Source: Caenimonas koreensis DSM 17982
Lineage (GTDB): Bacteria; Pseudomonadota; Gammaproteobacteria; Burkholderiales; Burkholderiaceae_C
Direction of reading: 5' to 3'
Assembly (NCBI RefSeq): GCF_009646335.1
Contig: NZ_WJBU01000008.1
Location: forward strand, 124,001-188,000
Length of the DNA stretch: 64,000 nucleotides
In this document: positions 25,718-35,554 of the stretch, in pieces
Position numbering within the stretch: the first letter of the stretch is position 1
How the letters are laid out: each line of letters starts with the position of its first letter
Position numbers and translations under genes: made by a program
The notes under the pieces: generated by a model
What the model was told of the DNA's origin: nothing
The model's input: only the letters and a program-made list of their open reading frames with translations
Databases searched by the model: none

Positions 25718-28700
25718 TCAATGAAAATCGCGGCTCTGGCTGGAACCACGCGCGAGCCGCCCGAGCAGCGGCGTCATGTTCTTGAGCCGCCGCGCGATCA
25801 GGTTGCGCACTTCGCCGCCGCTTTCCACATCGCGCTGCCAGATGCCTTCCACGGCGAGCAGGCGCGACTGCAGCAAATCATCGCGCTGCTCTTCGCGCAA
25901 TGACTTCCACACGATCACGTTCACCGGCCCCGTCTCGTCTTCGAGCGTGAGAAAGATCGTGCCGTGCGCCGTCTGCGGCTGCTGGCGCACGGTGACGATG
26001 CCGCACGCGCGCACTTGCCGGCCACTCGGCAAGTCGTGCAGCTCGGCAGCGCTTTGCAGCTTCATGCCCGACAGGCGCGGGCGCAGCAACGCGAGTGGGT
26101 GCCGGCGCAGCGTGAGGCCGAGCGATTCGTAGTCGAACACGATCTCCTCGCCTTCTGCGGCGGCGGGCAGCTCCAGCCTGTCTTCATTGACCGGCGCGTT
26201 GCGCAGCAATTCAGGCGTGCGGCGCAGCGCTGTCGCGTCCCACACCTGCTGGCGGCGGTGACCGGAGAGCGACATCAGCGCATCACCCGCCGCGAGTGCT
26301 TTCAAGTCGCCTGCATCCAGCTGCGCGCGCATGGCCATGTCTTCGGTGCTGGAAAAGGGCGACTGGTTTCGCGCCTCGACGACGCGCTGCCCGCCTGCCT
26401 CGGTGAGGCCGCCCACCAGGCGCAGGCCGAGCCGGACGTAAGGTCGCTCAGAAGGCCGCTCGAAATTGGAATCTGAACCCAATTTGCTGTCCCAGTCGCT
26501 GTGCGACACGTCGGGGGGCAGCACGACGATGCCGTGGCGCTTGCCGTCTTGCACCAGCTGCGAAGGTGTGTAGAAGCCCATCGGCTGCGAGTTGAGCATC
26601 GCGGCGAGGAAGCACTCGGGCTCGTGGCACTTGAGCCAGGCGCTGGCATACGCGATCAGCGCGAAGCTGTAGGCGTGACTCTCCGGAAAGCCGTATTCGC
26701 CGAAGCCCAATATCTGCTTGAAGATGGCTTCAGCGAATTCGCGGCGATAGCCATTGGCCGTCATGCCTTTGATGATGGGCTCGTAGAACTTGTCGACGCC
26801 GCCCTTGCGCTTCCATGCGGCCATCGAGCGGCGCAGTGCATCGGCCTTCTCGGCGCTGAAGCCGGCGGCGATCATCGCGATCTGCATCACCTGCTCCTGG
26901 AAGATCGGGATGCCCAGCGTGCGCTCCAGCGCGGGCTTGAGCGCTTCGCTCTCGTAGTGGATCTTCTCGCCCCGCAGCAGCCGCTCGCGCGCCTTCAGGA
27001 ACGGATGCACCATGCCGCCCTGTATCGGCCCGGGCCGCACGATCGCCACTTCAACCACCAGGTCGTAGAACTCGCGCGGCTTCAGGCGCGGCAGCATCGA
27101 CATCTGCGCGCGGCTTTCGATCTGGAAGGTGCCCACGGTGTCGGCCTTGCAGATCATGTCGTAGGTGGCCTTGTCTTCCTTCGGAATGTCCGCCAGGCCC
27201 CATGGCTTGCCGCCACGTAACTGGTTGCGCAAATCGAGCGCGCGGCGCAGCGCGGTGAGCATGCCCAGCGCGAGCACATCGACCTTCATCAGCCCCATCT
27301 CTTCCAGGTCGTCCTTGTCCCACTGGATGATGGAGCGGTCTTTCATCGTCGCCTTTTCAACAGGCACGAGCTGCGTGAGCTTGGTCTGCGTGAGCACGAA
27401 GCCGCCCACGTGCTGGCTCAGGTGACGCGGAAACCCCATCAGCTGCTGCGTGAGGTCGAGCCACAGCGCCGCACGAAATTCCTCGATCTGCACTTCGACT
27501 TTTTGCGCGAGCTCCATCAGCTTTTGCGAGGCGATAGCTTCGTCGAACCAGAAGTGCTCTTTCGCAAAAGCTTCGACCAGTTTGTCATCGACACCCAGCG
27601 CCTTGCCCACATCGCGAATCGCGCTGCGTGTGCGGTAGCTGATGACCACTGCCGCAATCGCCGCGCGTTCACGGCCGTACTTGCCGTAGATGTATTGGAT
27701 GACTTCCTCGCGCCGCTCATGCTCGAAGTCAACGTCGATATCGGGCGGCTCATTGCGCCTTTCCTTGCTGATGAAGCGTTCGAGCAGCGGGTTGGAATGC
27801 ATCGGGTCCATCGCCGTGACGCCGAGGCAAAAGCACACGACCGAGTTCGCTGCCGAGCCGCGCCCCTGGCACAGGATTTTTTTGCTGCGCGCAAACCGCA
27901 CGATGTCGTGCACCGTGAGGAAGAACATTTCGTACTGGCATTCCGCGATGAGCTGCAGCTCTTTTTCAAGATGCTGCGCGACCTTTTGCGGAACGCCATC
28001 GGGGTAGCGCTCGGCCGCGCCTTCATAGGTGAGCTTTCGCAGGCCTTCGGTGGGCGTGAGGCCCTCGGGCACGGTTTCAAGCGGATAGTCGTACTGGATC
28101 TCGCGCAGGTCGAACGTGCAACGGTTGGCGATGACCAGCGTGGCTGCGAGCAGCTCGGGCGGATACGTTTCGCCCAGGCGCAAACGCGGCCGCAAATGGC
28201 GCTCTGCATTGGCCTGCAATTCAAAGCCGCAGGTCTCCACGGTTTTGCCAAGACGCACTGCCGTAATCACATCCTGCAGTGGCTTGCGCGAACGCAGGTG
28301 CATGTGCACGTCACCGGCGGCGACCATCGCAACGCCCGTCATTTCGGCGATCTTGCCGAGCGTCCACAGCCACAAGTCATCGTCGATCGCGTGATGCAAC
28401 TCCACGGCAAGCCACAGCGATGGGCCGAAGAGTTGCTTCAACGCAGACAGGCGCGAGGTGAGCGCGGACGTGTCCAGATCAAGCACGTCGCTGCGTTGGG
28501 GTGCAAAGAGCACTTCGCAGCCTTGCAGCAGCGCGAGGTTGCTCGTTGCCCAATCCACGAAGTACTCGCCCTTGGGCGTGTCGATGGTTGTGCGCGCGGC
28601 AGTGATGAATTCGCACAGGCCACCCCACCCTGCCTTGTCGCGCGCAATCGCCACGAGCTTGCCATCGCCAAAATCGAACTCGCTGCCGTACAGCAGCCTG

Positions 28701-29026
28701 AATGGGTGCGAGCGCTTTTCACCGGGGTGGTCGGCTTCAAGGTCCTTGATGAAATCGAGGTGGTGTTTCAGGCCCGTCCATGCGCGCACCACGCCCGCGA
28801 CCGAGCATTCGTCGGTGATGGCGAGCGCGTGATAGCCCTGGTTGTAGGCACGCATCACGAGCTCCTGCGGATGCGACGCGCCGCGCTGGAAGCTGAAGTT
28901 CGACAGGCAATGCAGCTCCGCATACGCAGGCAGCGCGTCGGGCCATTCATGGATGACGGGCGGCAGGCCTTTTCCGTCGAGTAAGTCGTCGAGTTTCAGG
29001 GTGGGTTTGAGGGGTGTTTCAGGCAT
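25718..29026 (-). CDS. dnaE2: Error-prone DNA polymerase, C-family (ImuC)
   Basis: The 1102-aa protein is a DnaE2-type translesion polymerase. The N-terminus has a PHP domain (YAELHCLSNFSFQRGASHPQEL, AITDECSVAG). The palm has the catalytic PPDIDVDFEHERREEVIQYIYGKYGRE segment. Helix-hairpin-helix and OB domains occupy the C-terminus (VRACGIVTVRQQPQTAHGTIFLTLEDETG). It extends past lesions and drives SOS mutagenesis together with ImuA and ImuB. It is the last gene of the imuA-imuB-dnaE2 operon, 18 bp after imuB, and is expected to be LexA-controlled from the box at 31133. Length and motifs are normal. Confidence 0.97.
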   Translation of the reverse strand: MPETPLKPTLKLDDLLDGKGLPPVIHEWPDALPAYAELHCLSNFSFQRGASHPQELVMRAYNQGYHALAITDECSVAGVVRAWTGLKHHLDFIKDLEADHPGEKRSHPFRLLYGSEFDFGDGKLVAIARDKAGWGGLCEFITAARTTIDTPKGEYFVDWATSNLALLQGCEVLFAPQRSDVLDLDTSALTSRLSALKQLFGPSLWLAVELHHAIDDDLWLWTLGKIAEMTGVAMVAAGDVHMHLRSRKPLQDVITAVRLGKTVETCGFELQANAERHLRPRLRLGETYPPELLAATLVIANRCTFDLREIQYDYPLETVPEGLTPTEGLRKLTYEGAAERYPDGVPQKVAQHLEKELQLIAECQYEMFFLTVHDIVRFARSKKILCQGRGSAANSVVCFCLGVTAMDPMHSNPLLERFISKERRNEPPDIDVDFEHERREEVIQYIYGKYGRERAAIAAVVISYRTRSAIRDVGKALGVDDKLVEAFAKEHFWFDEAIASQKLMELAQKVEVQIEEFRAALWLDLTQQLMGFPRHLSQHVGGFVLTQTKLTQLVPVEKATMKDRSIIQWDKDDLEEMGLMKVDVLALGMLTALRRALDLRNQLRGGKPWGLADIPKEDKATYDMICKADTVGTFQIESRAQMSMLPRLKPREFYDLVVEVAIVRPGPIQGGMVHPFLKARERLLRGEKIHYESEALKPALERTLGIPIFQEQVMQIAMIAAGFSAEKADALRRSMAAWKRKGGVDKFYEPIIKGMTANGYRREFAEAIFKQILGFGEYGFPESHAYSFALIAYASAWLKCHEPECFLAAMLNSQPMGFYTPSQLVQDGKRHGIVVLPPDVSHSDWDSKLGSDSNFERPSERPYVRLGLRLVGGLTEAGGQRVVEARNQSPFSSTEDMAMRAQLDAGDLKALAAGDALMSLSGHRRQQVWDATALRRTPELLRNAPVNEDRLELPAAAEGEEIVFDYESLGLTLRRHPLALLRPRLSGMKLQSAAELHDLPSGRQVRACGIVTVRQQPQTAHGTIFLTLEDETGPVNVIVWKSLREEQRDDLLQSRLLAVEGIWQRDVESGGEVRNLIARRLKNMTPLLGRLARGSSQSRDFH

Positions 29027-29044
29027 GGCATTCAGGCGTGGGCT

Positions 29045-30343
29045 TCAGGCATATAAACCTTGCAAAAACCAGCGGTAGTCCTTGCCGGACGTCTCGCTGT
29101 CGCTCAATTGCTGGGGGCGTTCGCGGTAGATCCACACGAAGCCGGCTGCTTCGCTTTTCGCGACGAAGTAATCGCGCAGCGCAGATGCATCGCCCGTCCA
29201 CCACGCAGTCTCGACGCGGTGCAGCCGCGTGAGCCGGCGCAGCGGCCCGCCGAAATGCGGCACGTGCTGCTTCACGGGCAGGCGCAGCGGCTCGCGCAGC
29301 AACCACGTCGGATAAATCGGGTCGCACGCGGCTGCATCGAAAGGCGTGGCCGTGGCATGGCGCGCGGCCTTCCACTGCTGCATCGCCTCGGCGCGGTGGT
29401 CGGCTTGCGGCACAGGCACAACCACGTTGTCTTCACCGAGCCGCACACTCAGCCGCTCGATGAGCTGGTGCAGCCGCTCGCCTTTGACGTTGTCTTCGGG
29501 CAAAAGGCTTTTGCTGATGCCGCCAAACGGCATGGTTTCGAGCGAGCGCAGCCGCAGGTAACTCGCCGGCGCAGAGAGGTTCGCTCGCGACAGGTGCTCG
29601 GACACGAGCCGCCGCAGATGCGTGATGTCTTGCGTGGGCTGCGCGGTGCGCACCACCATCTGCTCGCACGGCGGCAGCTTCACGCCGTTGAGCCGCCGCA
29701 GGTCGAGCGTCCATTCGAGCTCCAGCGCAACAACGCCGCGGTTGCGCGCCTGCAGCCACACCTGCAGATGCGTGAGCAGCCGCTGCGCGCTCCACATCAG
29801 TTCGGGCGCGGTGGTGGCGAGCGACATCAGCTCCACGTTCATGTCGAAGTCTTCGGGCAGCTGCAGCCACGGATAGATCTCGGGCTTGGCACCGAAAGCG
29901 CAGTCGATCGCGTCCAACAACGCATCGCCAAAGCGCCGCGCGACACCCGGGCGCGGCAGCGCCTGCAAGTCACCCCAGGTGCGGCAGCCGATGCGCTCGA
30001 GCACGGGCACGTGGGGAACAGCTTCGGTGAGCACATCGAGCGGCAAACCTTCGGGCACCTTCGCGGGCGCTGCCTCACCGCGGCGCTGCAGGCGCAGCAG
30101 GCCCAGCGCAGTGCGCGCTGTTTTGCCGTGCGCCCAATCCGGGGCCGTGGCCGGCTCAACCCCCGTGTCTGCCAGCAACCGCGCACGCAAGCCCTTGCGC
30201 CCGCCCCACAGCTTCAGCGAGGCTGATGCTTCGAGCAGGATGGCTTCATCGACCCTGGCGACTCGCGGCGTGAATTGCAGCGCGCGCCAGCCCCAAGGGG
30301 TGAAGTCGTCGTCATGTGTGGGCGACAGCGCGATCCAGTACAT
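29045..30343 (-). CDS. imuB: Y-family polymerase-like mutasome protein ImuB
   Basis: At 432 aa it is somewhat shorter than many ImuB proteins and starts within the palm-like region ([14 protein letters not shown], then RVARVDEAILLEASASLKLWGG). The conserved acidic catalytic residues of active Y-family polymerases are not evident, as expected for ImuB, which is a hub rather than a polymerase. The PRPGVARRFGDALLDAIDCAFG segment is the helix-hairpin-helix thumb region. Its 5' end overlaps the imuA 3' end by 32 bp, so translation is coupled. It bridges ImuA, DnaE2 and the beta clamp; I could not pick out a convincing clamp-binding motif. Confidence 0.92.
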   Translation of the reverse strand: MYWIALSPTHDDDFTPWGWRALQFTPRVARVDEAILLEASASLKLWGGRKGLRARLLADTGVEPATAPDWAHGKTARTALGLLRLQRRGEAAPAKVPEGLPLDVLTEAVPHVPVLERIGCRTWGDLQALPRPGVARRFGDALLDAIDCAFGAKPEIYPWLQLPEDFDMNVELMSLATTAPELMWSAQRLLTHLQVWLQARNRGVVALELEWTLDLRRLNGVKLPPCEQMVVRTAQPTQDITHLRRLVSEHLSRANLSAPASYLRLRSLETMPFGGISKSLLPEDNVKGERLHQLIERLSVRLGEDNVVVPVPQADHRAEAMQQWKAARHATATPFDAAACDPIYPTWLLREPLRLPVKQHVPHFGGPLRRLTRLHRVETAWWTGDASALRDYFVAKSEAAGFVWIYRERPQQLSDSETSGKDYRWFLQGLYA

Positions 30344-31118
30344 GCGATCTTTTCTTTGGCGGAGTGAGTGGAATGGCGACCACCGCGGGTGCAGTGGGCG
30401 AGCGGCGCTTGCGCGTGTCGTTGCGCGCTTCGATCAGTGCGGCCAGGCGCTTCGAAGTGGCGGGCAACTCAATGGGCGTATCGATCGGCGGGCCCCTGCG
30501 CTTGACGATGCGCAGCTGCAATACATCAGTGCCTTCGACCAGCAGGCGAAGGCGTGCGGGCGATGCATCGCTCATGGCCTTTGCATCGCGAAAGACAAAC
30601 AACAGCCGCCCTTGTTGATGCGCCGCCATCTGCAGCCGCCGCAGCTCGGCGCCCTTGGCCTGCGGCAGCCACGCCACCACAGCAGCCACCTCGGCGCACT
30701 TGAGCGCCTGCTCGCTCGCCCACAGGCGCGCTGCCGGCTTGCTGGCCTTGACCCACAGCAAGCGCGTGGCGGGCAGGCCCTGCGCCTGCAGGCTGGGGCC
30801 GAAGGGCTCGTGCGGCGAGCCGATGAGCACCACTGGGCCGGCGCTCTGGCCGATGGCATTCGCGAGCCCCGGCAGGATCAGTTGCCAGACGTGAGGGGCC
30901 GCTGGCGAATCGTGGTGCGCCGTTGGTGAGTGCAGCACCTCAACCATGCTGCCCAGCGGCCAGCCACCGCCGGGCAACTGCGCATCCAGCGCTTTGTGGC
31001 CGCTGGAAAGCACCTTTTCTTCACTGGCGAAGTCATCCACCTTCCAGACGTTGGCAAGCGTCAAAGGATCGACCCGCTGGAGGCGGGAGGCAGGGGACAT
31101 GGAGGGCACGGCGGACAT
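30312..31118 (-). CDS. imuA: RecA-like mutasome protein ImuA
   Basis: The 268-aa protein has the ImuA/SulA-like RecA fold: [23 protein letters not shown] is the Walker-A-like region with the usual degenerate P-loop. It is the first gene of the SOS mutasome operon, with the LexA box 15 bp upstream of its start. ImuA interacts with ImuB and modulates RecA. ATG 31118 has only a weak ribosome-binding site; an in-frame ATG at 31100 is an alternative. The Arg/Lys-rich C-terminal 40 residues (RKRRSPTAP...) are likely disordered. Confidence 0.92.
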   Translation of the reverse strand: MSAVPSMSPASRLQRVDPLTLANVWKVDDFASEEKVLSSGHKALDAQLPGGGWPLGSMVEVLHSPTAHHDSPAAPHVWQLILPGLANAIGQSAGPVVLIGSPHEPFGPSLQAQGLPATRLLWVKASKPAARLWASEQALKCAEVAAVVAWLPQAKGAELRRLQMAAHQQGRLLFVFRDAKAMSDASPARLRLLVEGTDVLQLRIVKRRGPPIDTPIELPATSKRLAALIEARNDTRKRRSPTAPAVVAIPLTPPKKRSHVLDRAVAHT

Positions 31119-31132
31119 CAGGTACGGTACAA

Positions 31133-31152
31133 TACTGTTTCTTTATACAGTA
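31133..31152. promoter_or_regulatory. LexA (SOS) box between imuA and the DNA glycosylase gene
   Basis: TACTGT-N8-ACAGTA is a perfect dyad and matches the CTGT-N8-ACAG LexA consensus. It lies 15 bp before the imuA ATG and 12 bp before the ATG of the divergent 3-methyladenine glycosylase, so a single site can repress both genes. Confidence 0.92.
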
Positions 31153-31163
31153 CTTTTCCAGCC

Positions 31164-31730
31164 ATGAACAGGCTTTTGCGGCCCGGCGATTTCGAAGGCA
31201 ATTCCGAAGAAATCGCGCGCATGCTCATCGGCACCACGCTGCTGGTCGATGGCGTGGGCGGCCGCATTGTCGAGACCGAGGCCTACGACAGGCTCGACCC
31301 TGCCTCACACAGTTTTTCAGGCCCCACACCGCGCAACGAAGCGATGTTTGGCCCGCCCGGGCGTGCCTATGTCTATCGCTCGTACGGCATTCACTGGTGC
31401 CTGAATTTCGTCTGCCGCGAGAAGGGGCACGGCGCGGGGGTGTTGATCCGCGCGATCGAGCCCACGCACGGCATCGACTTGATGCGTGCCCGCCGCGGCC
31501 TGGATGACGTGCGCCAGCTGTGTTCCGGCCCCGGCAAGGTCGGCCAGGCGCTGGCGGTCACGCGTGAGTTCAACGGCCTGCGGCTCGACCAGTCACCGTT
31601 CAAGGTGCTGGCTGCGGATCATCACCAGGTCAAGGTGGCGAGCGGCCCGCGCATCGGCATCACCAAGGCGATGGACGTGCACTGGCGCTTCGGTGAAGCC
31701 GGCTCGAAATTCCTCAGCCGCAAGTTCTGA
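31164..31730 (+). CDS. DNA-3-methyladenine glycosylase (AAG/MPG type)
   Basis: The 188-aa protein is an alkyladenine DNA glycosylase of the MPG fold: [41 protein letters not shown] (metal/base-recognition segment with catalytic Glu in ETEAY), [28 protein letters not shown], and [10 protein letters not shown]. It excises alkylated bases to start base-excision repair. I start it at ATG 31164, just after the LexA box; longer in-frame starts would run through imuA. The shared LexA box implies SOS induction together with the imu operon. Confidence 0.93.
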   Translation: MNRLLRPGDFEGNSEEIARMLIGTTLLVDGVGGRIVETEAYDRLDPASHSFSGPTPRNEAMFGPPGRAYVYRSYGIHWCLNFVCREKGHGAGVLIRAIEPTHGIDLMRARRGLDDVRQLCSGPGKVGQALAVTREFNGLRLDQSPFKVLAADHHQVKVASGPRIGITKAMDVHWRFGEAGSKFLSRKF

Positions 31731-32051
31731 TCAGTTGCGCGCAGCCCTCGGCGCGCGCTGCGTGGGCAAATAGCGCGCAGCCGGCGGGCCGCCCATCTCA
31801 CGCGTCGACACCTGGATCACACGTGTGGACACCTGGCTCGGGCTTGGGCATGTTTCACTGCCAAACACCATGTGCCCGCCCGGAAAGCGATAGGGCACCG
31901 TCTCATGCAGCGGACGCCTCATGTCCACCGGCGCTTCCGTGCTGTTGTAGACAATGCGGCCGTCCCGGTCGGTCACCGTGTAGCAGGCCATTGCATTGAT
32001 CGAGGCCAGGGCTGCGATTGAGCACAACAGGGCAAGTTTCCAGCGACGCAT
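31731..32051 (-). CDS. Small exported protein, DUF4124-like
   Basis: ATG 32051 has an AAGGAG site and gives 106 aa with a signal peptide (MRRWKLALL ... INAMA-CY). The mature part begins CYTVTDRDGRIVYNSTEAPVDM, a pattern reminiscent of DUF4124-type periplasmic proteins (aromatic, then D-x-x-G-x-x-x-Y). No function is known. Its stop abuts that of the convergent glycosylase gene in the sequence TGATCA, leaving no spacer. Confidence 0.7.
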   Translation of the reverse strand: MRRWKLALLCSIAALASINAMACYTVTDRDGRIVYNSTEAPVDMRRPLHETVPYRFPGGHMVFGSETCPSPSQVSTRVIQVSTREMGGPPAARYLPTQRAPRAARN

Positions 32052-32202
32052 GTGAGTTCTCCTTGTGAGCGCTTGCAAAAGCGCCGGGTCGAAGAAATGA
32101 TGGCTCTGCCGTCGCGCCCGGCCTGCAAGTCAAAGCGACACGTGCCTGTCAGACCGGTGCCCGAGTGGCCGGGCGCGCAAACAATCGCTGTAGAGCTTGC
32201 GG

Positions 32203-33579
32203 CTACCAATGCGCCGGGTCGCTGCCCGGTGGAGCCGACCTGCGCGAATAACCCGCTGGCGTGCGCGACAGCAACGCGCTCGGCGCAATGGCACGCAGCA
32301 CGCCGAAGCCGGATTCGCTGGTCTGCGCGAAGGGTTCGTAGCCCGGCTTTCCCACTGCAAATGCGTTGTCGACGCGGCCCAGGTCGCGCACCCACTTGCC
32401 CGTCTGCGCGAGCGACACGCGCACCTGCCAGCTGCCGCCTTCGCGTTGCTGGCGATGCAGCGCGGCGCAGGCGCCCAGGGCGATGAGATAGCCCGTGGCT
32501 TCGTCCAGGATCTGCATCGGCAACGCACGCGGCTTGCCATCGCCGAAGGCCTCGCCTTCCGCGTGATTGAAGCCGGTGGCCGTCTGCACGAGCGAGTCGA
32601 ATCCGCGCCGCGTGGACCAAGGCCCCAGCGTCCCGTAGGCGGTGAGCGACACATAAACGAGGCCGGGCCGCACCGCCGCTGCCTGCTGCGCGCCGAAGCC
32701 CAACGCTTCCAACCCACCAGGCCGATAGCCCTGCACGAACACATGCGCCTGGGCGAGCAATTCGCGCATCGTTGCCTTGCCCGCATCGCTCGCCAGATCG
32801 ACATGCGCTGACCGCTTGCCGCGGCTCGTGTCGGCAATCGCCTCGATGTTCGGAAGATGGGGCGAATTCACGAGCATCACATCAGCGCCATGCGACGCGA
32901 GCGCCTTGCCGCCCACCGGCCCGGCGAGGATGCGCGTGAGGTCGAGCACCTTGATGCCTTCGAGCGGGCGTTGTGTCTCATCGAGCGGCGGCAGCTGCAG
33001 CGCCGGCGCGTCGCCGACGCGCTCGATGGTGAACAGCGGCTGCGATGCAATCGCCCTGCCCTGCTCGCTCGCGTCCCAGTCACTGAACGTTCGCAACGCT
33101 GTGGCGACCAGGCCCGCATCTGCCGCAGCCGTTTCAAACTCGACAGCGCGCCACGCGAGCATCGCCCGCTCGGCATCTGCACGTTCTGCCGTTGCCGGGT
33201 CGAGCTGGAGCAGCTTCAACGCACCCTCGCGGTGATGCGCAAAGTTAGCGTGGATGCGCACCCAGCCATCAGCCGCCCGATAGAGGCCCGAGAATTTGTC
33301 CCACAGCTCGGGCGACTGGCCGTCCAGGCTGAACCAGCCCGTGGTTTCCACGGCGGCGTGCAGCATGTCGACGCTCACGTCTTGCCGCGCCACACCGCGT
33401 TGGTGCCCCACCTCGCACGCAGCCAACGCAGCCGCCGCAATCGTCGATTGCGCGGCTGTGCCAACCTTGAATGAACTGGGAAACACCGGGTCCGCCCCGG
33501 TGAGATGCGCGAAGTGCAGCGCCTCATGCGGCAACCCGGCGGGCTGCCAGAGCGATGCGAGCGCTTCGCGCGGTGTCAC
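32203..33579 (-). CDS. Family III CoA transferase (CaiB/BaiF-like)
   Basis: The 458-aa protein matches class III CoA transferases: PLEGIKVLDLTRILAGPVGGKALASHGADVMLVNSP (nucleotide-binding region) and the LPNIEAIADTSRGKRS segment with the usual catalytic Asp nearby. It would move CoA between carboxylates. The N-terminal 190 residues are an extra half-domain, as in the longer members. It is last in a minus-strand cluster with the two-subunit CoA transferase, 4 bp apart, so the three genes probably form one operon for keto- or branched-acid metabolism. The 151 bp downstream to 32051 hold no gene that I can see. Confidence 0.9.
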   Translation of the reverse strand: MTPREALASLWQPAGLPHEALHFAHLTGADPVFPSSFKVGTAAQSTIAAAALAACEVGHQRGVARQDVSVDMLHAAVETTGWFSLDGQSPELWDKFSGLYRAADGWVRIHANFAHHREGALKLLQLDPATAERADAERAMLAWRAVEFETAAADAGLVATALRTFSDWDASEQGRAIASQPLFTIERVGDAPALQLPPLDETQRPLEGIKVLDLTRILAGPVGGKALASHGADVMLVNSPHLPNIEAIADTSRGKRSAHVDLASDAGKATMRELLAQAHVFVQGYRPGGLEALGFGAQQAAAVRPGLVYVSLTAYGTLGPWSTRRGFDSLVQTATGFNHAEGEAFGDGKPRALPMQILDEATGYLIALGACAALHRQQREGGSWQVRVSLAQTGKWVRDLGRVDNAFAVGKPGYEPFAQTSESGFGVLRAIAPSALLSRTPAGYSRRSAPPGSDPAHW

Positions 33580-33583
33580 GGCA

Positions 33584-34219
33584 TCAATGCAGCTTGACGC
33601 CCGTCTTGGATTGCAACAGCTCCATCGTCACGCCCGGTGCGAGCTCAACGACTTTCAGGCCCTGCGGCGTCACGTCCATCACCGCCAGGTCCGTGATGAT
33701 GCGATCGACCACGCCCACACCCGTGAGCGGCAGCGTGCACTTGGGCAGGATCTTCATGTCCTCGGTGCCGTCTTTCTTCTTCGCGACATGTTCCATCAAC
33801 ACGATCACGCGCTTGACGCCAGCGACGAGGTCCATCGCGCCGCCCATGCCCTTGACCATCTTGCCGGGGATCATCCAGTTGGCGAGGTCGCCGTGCTCGC
33901 TGACTTGCATCGCGCCGAGGATCGACAGGTTGATCTTGCCGCCGCGAATCATCGCGAAGCTGTCGTGGCTGCCGAAGATCGACGAGCCCTTGATGGTGGT
34001 CACCGTCTGCTTGCCGGCGTTGATCAGGTCGGCATCGACCTGGTCTTCCGTCGGGAACGGGCCGATGCCCAGCATGCCGTTTTCAGACTGCAGCCACACT
34101 TCCTTGTCGCCTGTGAAGTTGGCCACCAGCGTCGGGATGCCGATGCCGAGGTTGACGTAGAAACCGTCTTGCAGTTCTTGCGCCGCACGGGCTGCCATCT
34201 GGTCTTGGGTCCACGGCAT
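33584..34219 (-). CDS. 3-oxoacid CoA-transferase subunit B
   Basis: The 211-aa product is the beta subunit of a succinyl-CoA/acetoacetate-type CoA transferase: [13 protein letters not shown], the catalytic-Glu segment [12 protein letters not shown], and [20 protein letters not shown] start at ATG 34219; the longer frame extends into subunit A. It pairs with the A subunit immediately upstream (1-bp gap) to form a heteromeric enzyme that activates 3-oxoacids such as acetoacetate, consistent with ketone-body and PHA-derived carbon use. Confidence 0.95.
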   Translation of the reverse strand: MPWTQDQMAARAAQELQDGFYVNLGIGIPTLVANFTGDKEVWLQSENGMLGIGPFPTEDQVDADLINAGKQTVTTIKGSSIFGSHDSFAMIRGGKINLSILGAMQVSEHGDLANWMIPGKMVKGMGGAMDLVAGVKRVIVLMEHVAKKKDGTEDMKILPKCTLPLTGVGVVDRIITDLAVMDVTPQGLKVVELAPGVTMELLQSKTGVKLH

Positions 34220-34220
34220 A

Positions 34221-34928
34221 TCAGGCTCCTGCTTTCTCGGTAATCGTCCGCTTCTCGATGCGCTTTTCAGGCGTTGCATTGAGCACGATGCGGTGCACGT
34301 AGATGCCGGGCAAATGAATGTCATCCGGAGCGAGTTCGCCGAGCTCGACGATCTTTTCGACTTCAACGATGCACACCTTGCCTGCCATCGCGGCGGCGGG
34401 GTTGAAATTGCGCGCCGTGAGGTTAAAGCGCAGGTTGCCCGACGTATCGGCCACCGCAGCTTTGACGAGCGACACATCGGGCGTGAGCGAACGCTCCATC
34501 ACGTACGTTTCACCATCGAATTCGCGCAGCTCTTTGCCTTCCGCGACGATGGTGCCCACACCTGTCTTCGTGAAGAAAGCCGGTATGCCCGCGCCGCCTG
34601 CGCGCAGCTTTTCGGCAAGCGTGCCCTGCGGCGTGAATTCAAGCTCAAGTTCACCGGCCAGGTACTGGCGCTCGAACTCTTTGTTCTCGCCGACGTACGA
34701 CGAAATCATCTTCTTGATCTGGCGCGTTTCAAGCAGCTTGCCGAGGCCGAAACCATCGACGCCCGCGTTGTTCGAAATCGCTGTGAGGTTCTTCTTGCCG
34801 CTATCGCGCAGCGCTTCGATCAGCGCTTCAGGGATGCCGCAAAGGCCGAAGCCGCCCACTGCGAGCAACTGGCCGTCCTGCACCACGCCTTCAAGGGCCG
34901 CAGCGGCCGAAGGAAAGATCTTTTTCAC
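34221..34928 (-). CDS. 3-oxoacid CoA-transferase subunit A
   Basis: The 235-aa subunit shows the family motif [32 protein letters not shown] and [21 protein letters not shown]. It is the partner of subunit B. It is the first gene of the CoA-transferase operon, with a GGAGACTTCC site before its ATG. The divergent PAS-LuxR regulator starts 70 bp away, and an inverted repeat lies between them, so this operon is the likely target of that regulator. Substrate specificity (acetoacetate versus 3-oxoadipate) cannot be decided from sequence. Confidence 0.95.
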   Translation of the reverse strand: MKKIFPSAAAALEGVVQDGQLLAVGGFGLCGIPEALIEALRDSGKKNLTAISNNAGVDGFGLGKLLETRQIKKMISSYVGENKEFERQYLAGELELEFTPQGTLAEKLRAGGAGIPAFFTKTGVGTIVAEGKELREFDGETYVMERSLTPDVSLVKAAVADTSGNLRFNLTARNFNPAAAMAGKVCIVEVEKIVELGELAPDDIHLPGIYVHRIVLNATPEKRIEKRTITEKAGA

Positions 34929-34949
34929 TGGAAGTCTCCTGGAATGCCG

Positions 34950-34987
34950 CTACGATACTACCTAACAAATTACGTAGTACTTCGTAG
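34950..34987. promoter_or_regulatory. Inverted repeat in the CoA-transferase/PAS-LuxR intergenic region
   Basis: CTACGATACTAC (34950-34961) and GTAGTACTTCGTAG (34974-34987) form an imperfect dyad separated by 12 bp. It occupies most of the 70-bp gap between divergent starts. A site at this place could control both promoters; the regulator at 34999 is the obvious candidate. Confidence 0.6.
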
Positions 34988-34998
34988 AGATTAGCCCG

Positions 34999-35544
34999 AT
35001 GGACGTTGATTACCGCCTGGCCTTCAACATGGCCCCCGTCGGCCTGTGCCTCTCGCGCAACCGCGCCATCGTCGACTGCAACCAGCAGTTGTGCGACATG
35101 TTCGGCGCGCCACGCGAGGCGCTCAATGGCCAGTCGTTCCAGGTGCTGTACCCCAGCGCCGACGAATACGAGCGGCTGGGCGCGCGCATGCTGCCCATCC
35201 TGAACACCAAGGGCCACTATGCCGATGACCGCATCATGAAGCGGGCCAACGGTGACTTGTTCTGGTGCCACGTGTCGGGGCGCGCACTCAACCGCGAAGC
35301 GCCGCACGAGTCGGGCATCTGGGCGTTTGAAGACCTGAGTGCGCAGCGCCCGGTGAAGGCGGAGCTCACGGCGCGAGAGCGCGAAGTGGCCGCGCGCCTG
35401 CTTGACGGCATGACGTCGAAAGAGATCGGAAAGTCACTGCTCATCAGCCACCGCACAGTAGAGATTTACCGCGCGCGGCTGATGCGCAAGTACAAGGCCA
35501 ACACAACGGCCGACCTTGTCCACAAGCTGATGGCGGGCGGCTAG
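34999..35544 (+). CDS. PAS-domain LuxR-type transcriptional regulator
   Basis: In this 181-aa protein residues 1-110 are a PAS domain (AFNMAPVGLCLSRNRAIVDCNQQLCDMFG), and 115-181 are a LuxR/FixJ helix-turn-helix (LTAREREVAARLLDGMTSKEIGKSLLISHRTVEIYRARLMRKY). It is predicted to sense a small molecule or redox state through PAS and to bind DNA directly; no receiver domain is present. Divergent orientation from the CoA-transferase operon suggests it controls ketone-body/3-oxoacid use. Confidence 0.92.
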   Translation: MDVDYRLAFNMAPVGLCLSRNRAIVDCNQQLCDMFGAPREALNGQSFQVLYPSADEYERLGARMLPILNTKGHYADDRIMKRANGDLFWCHVSGRALNREAPHESGIWAFEDLSAQRPVKAELTAREREVAARLLDGMTSKEIGKSLLISHRTVEIYRARLMRKYKANTTADLVHKLMAGG

Positions 35545-35554
35545 CCTGCGGTTA

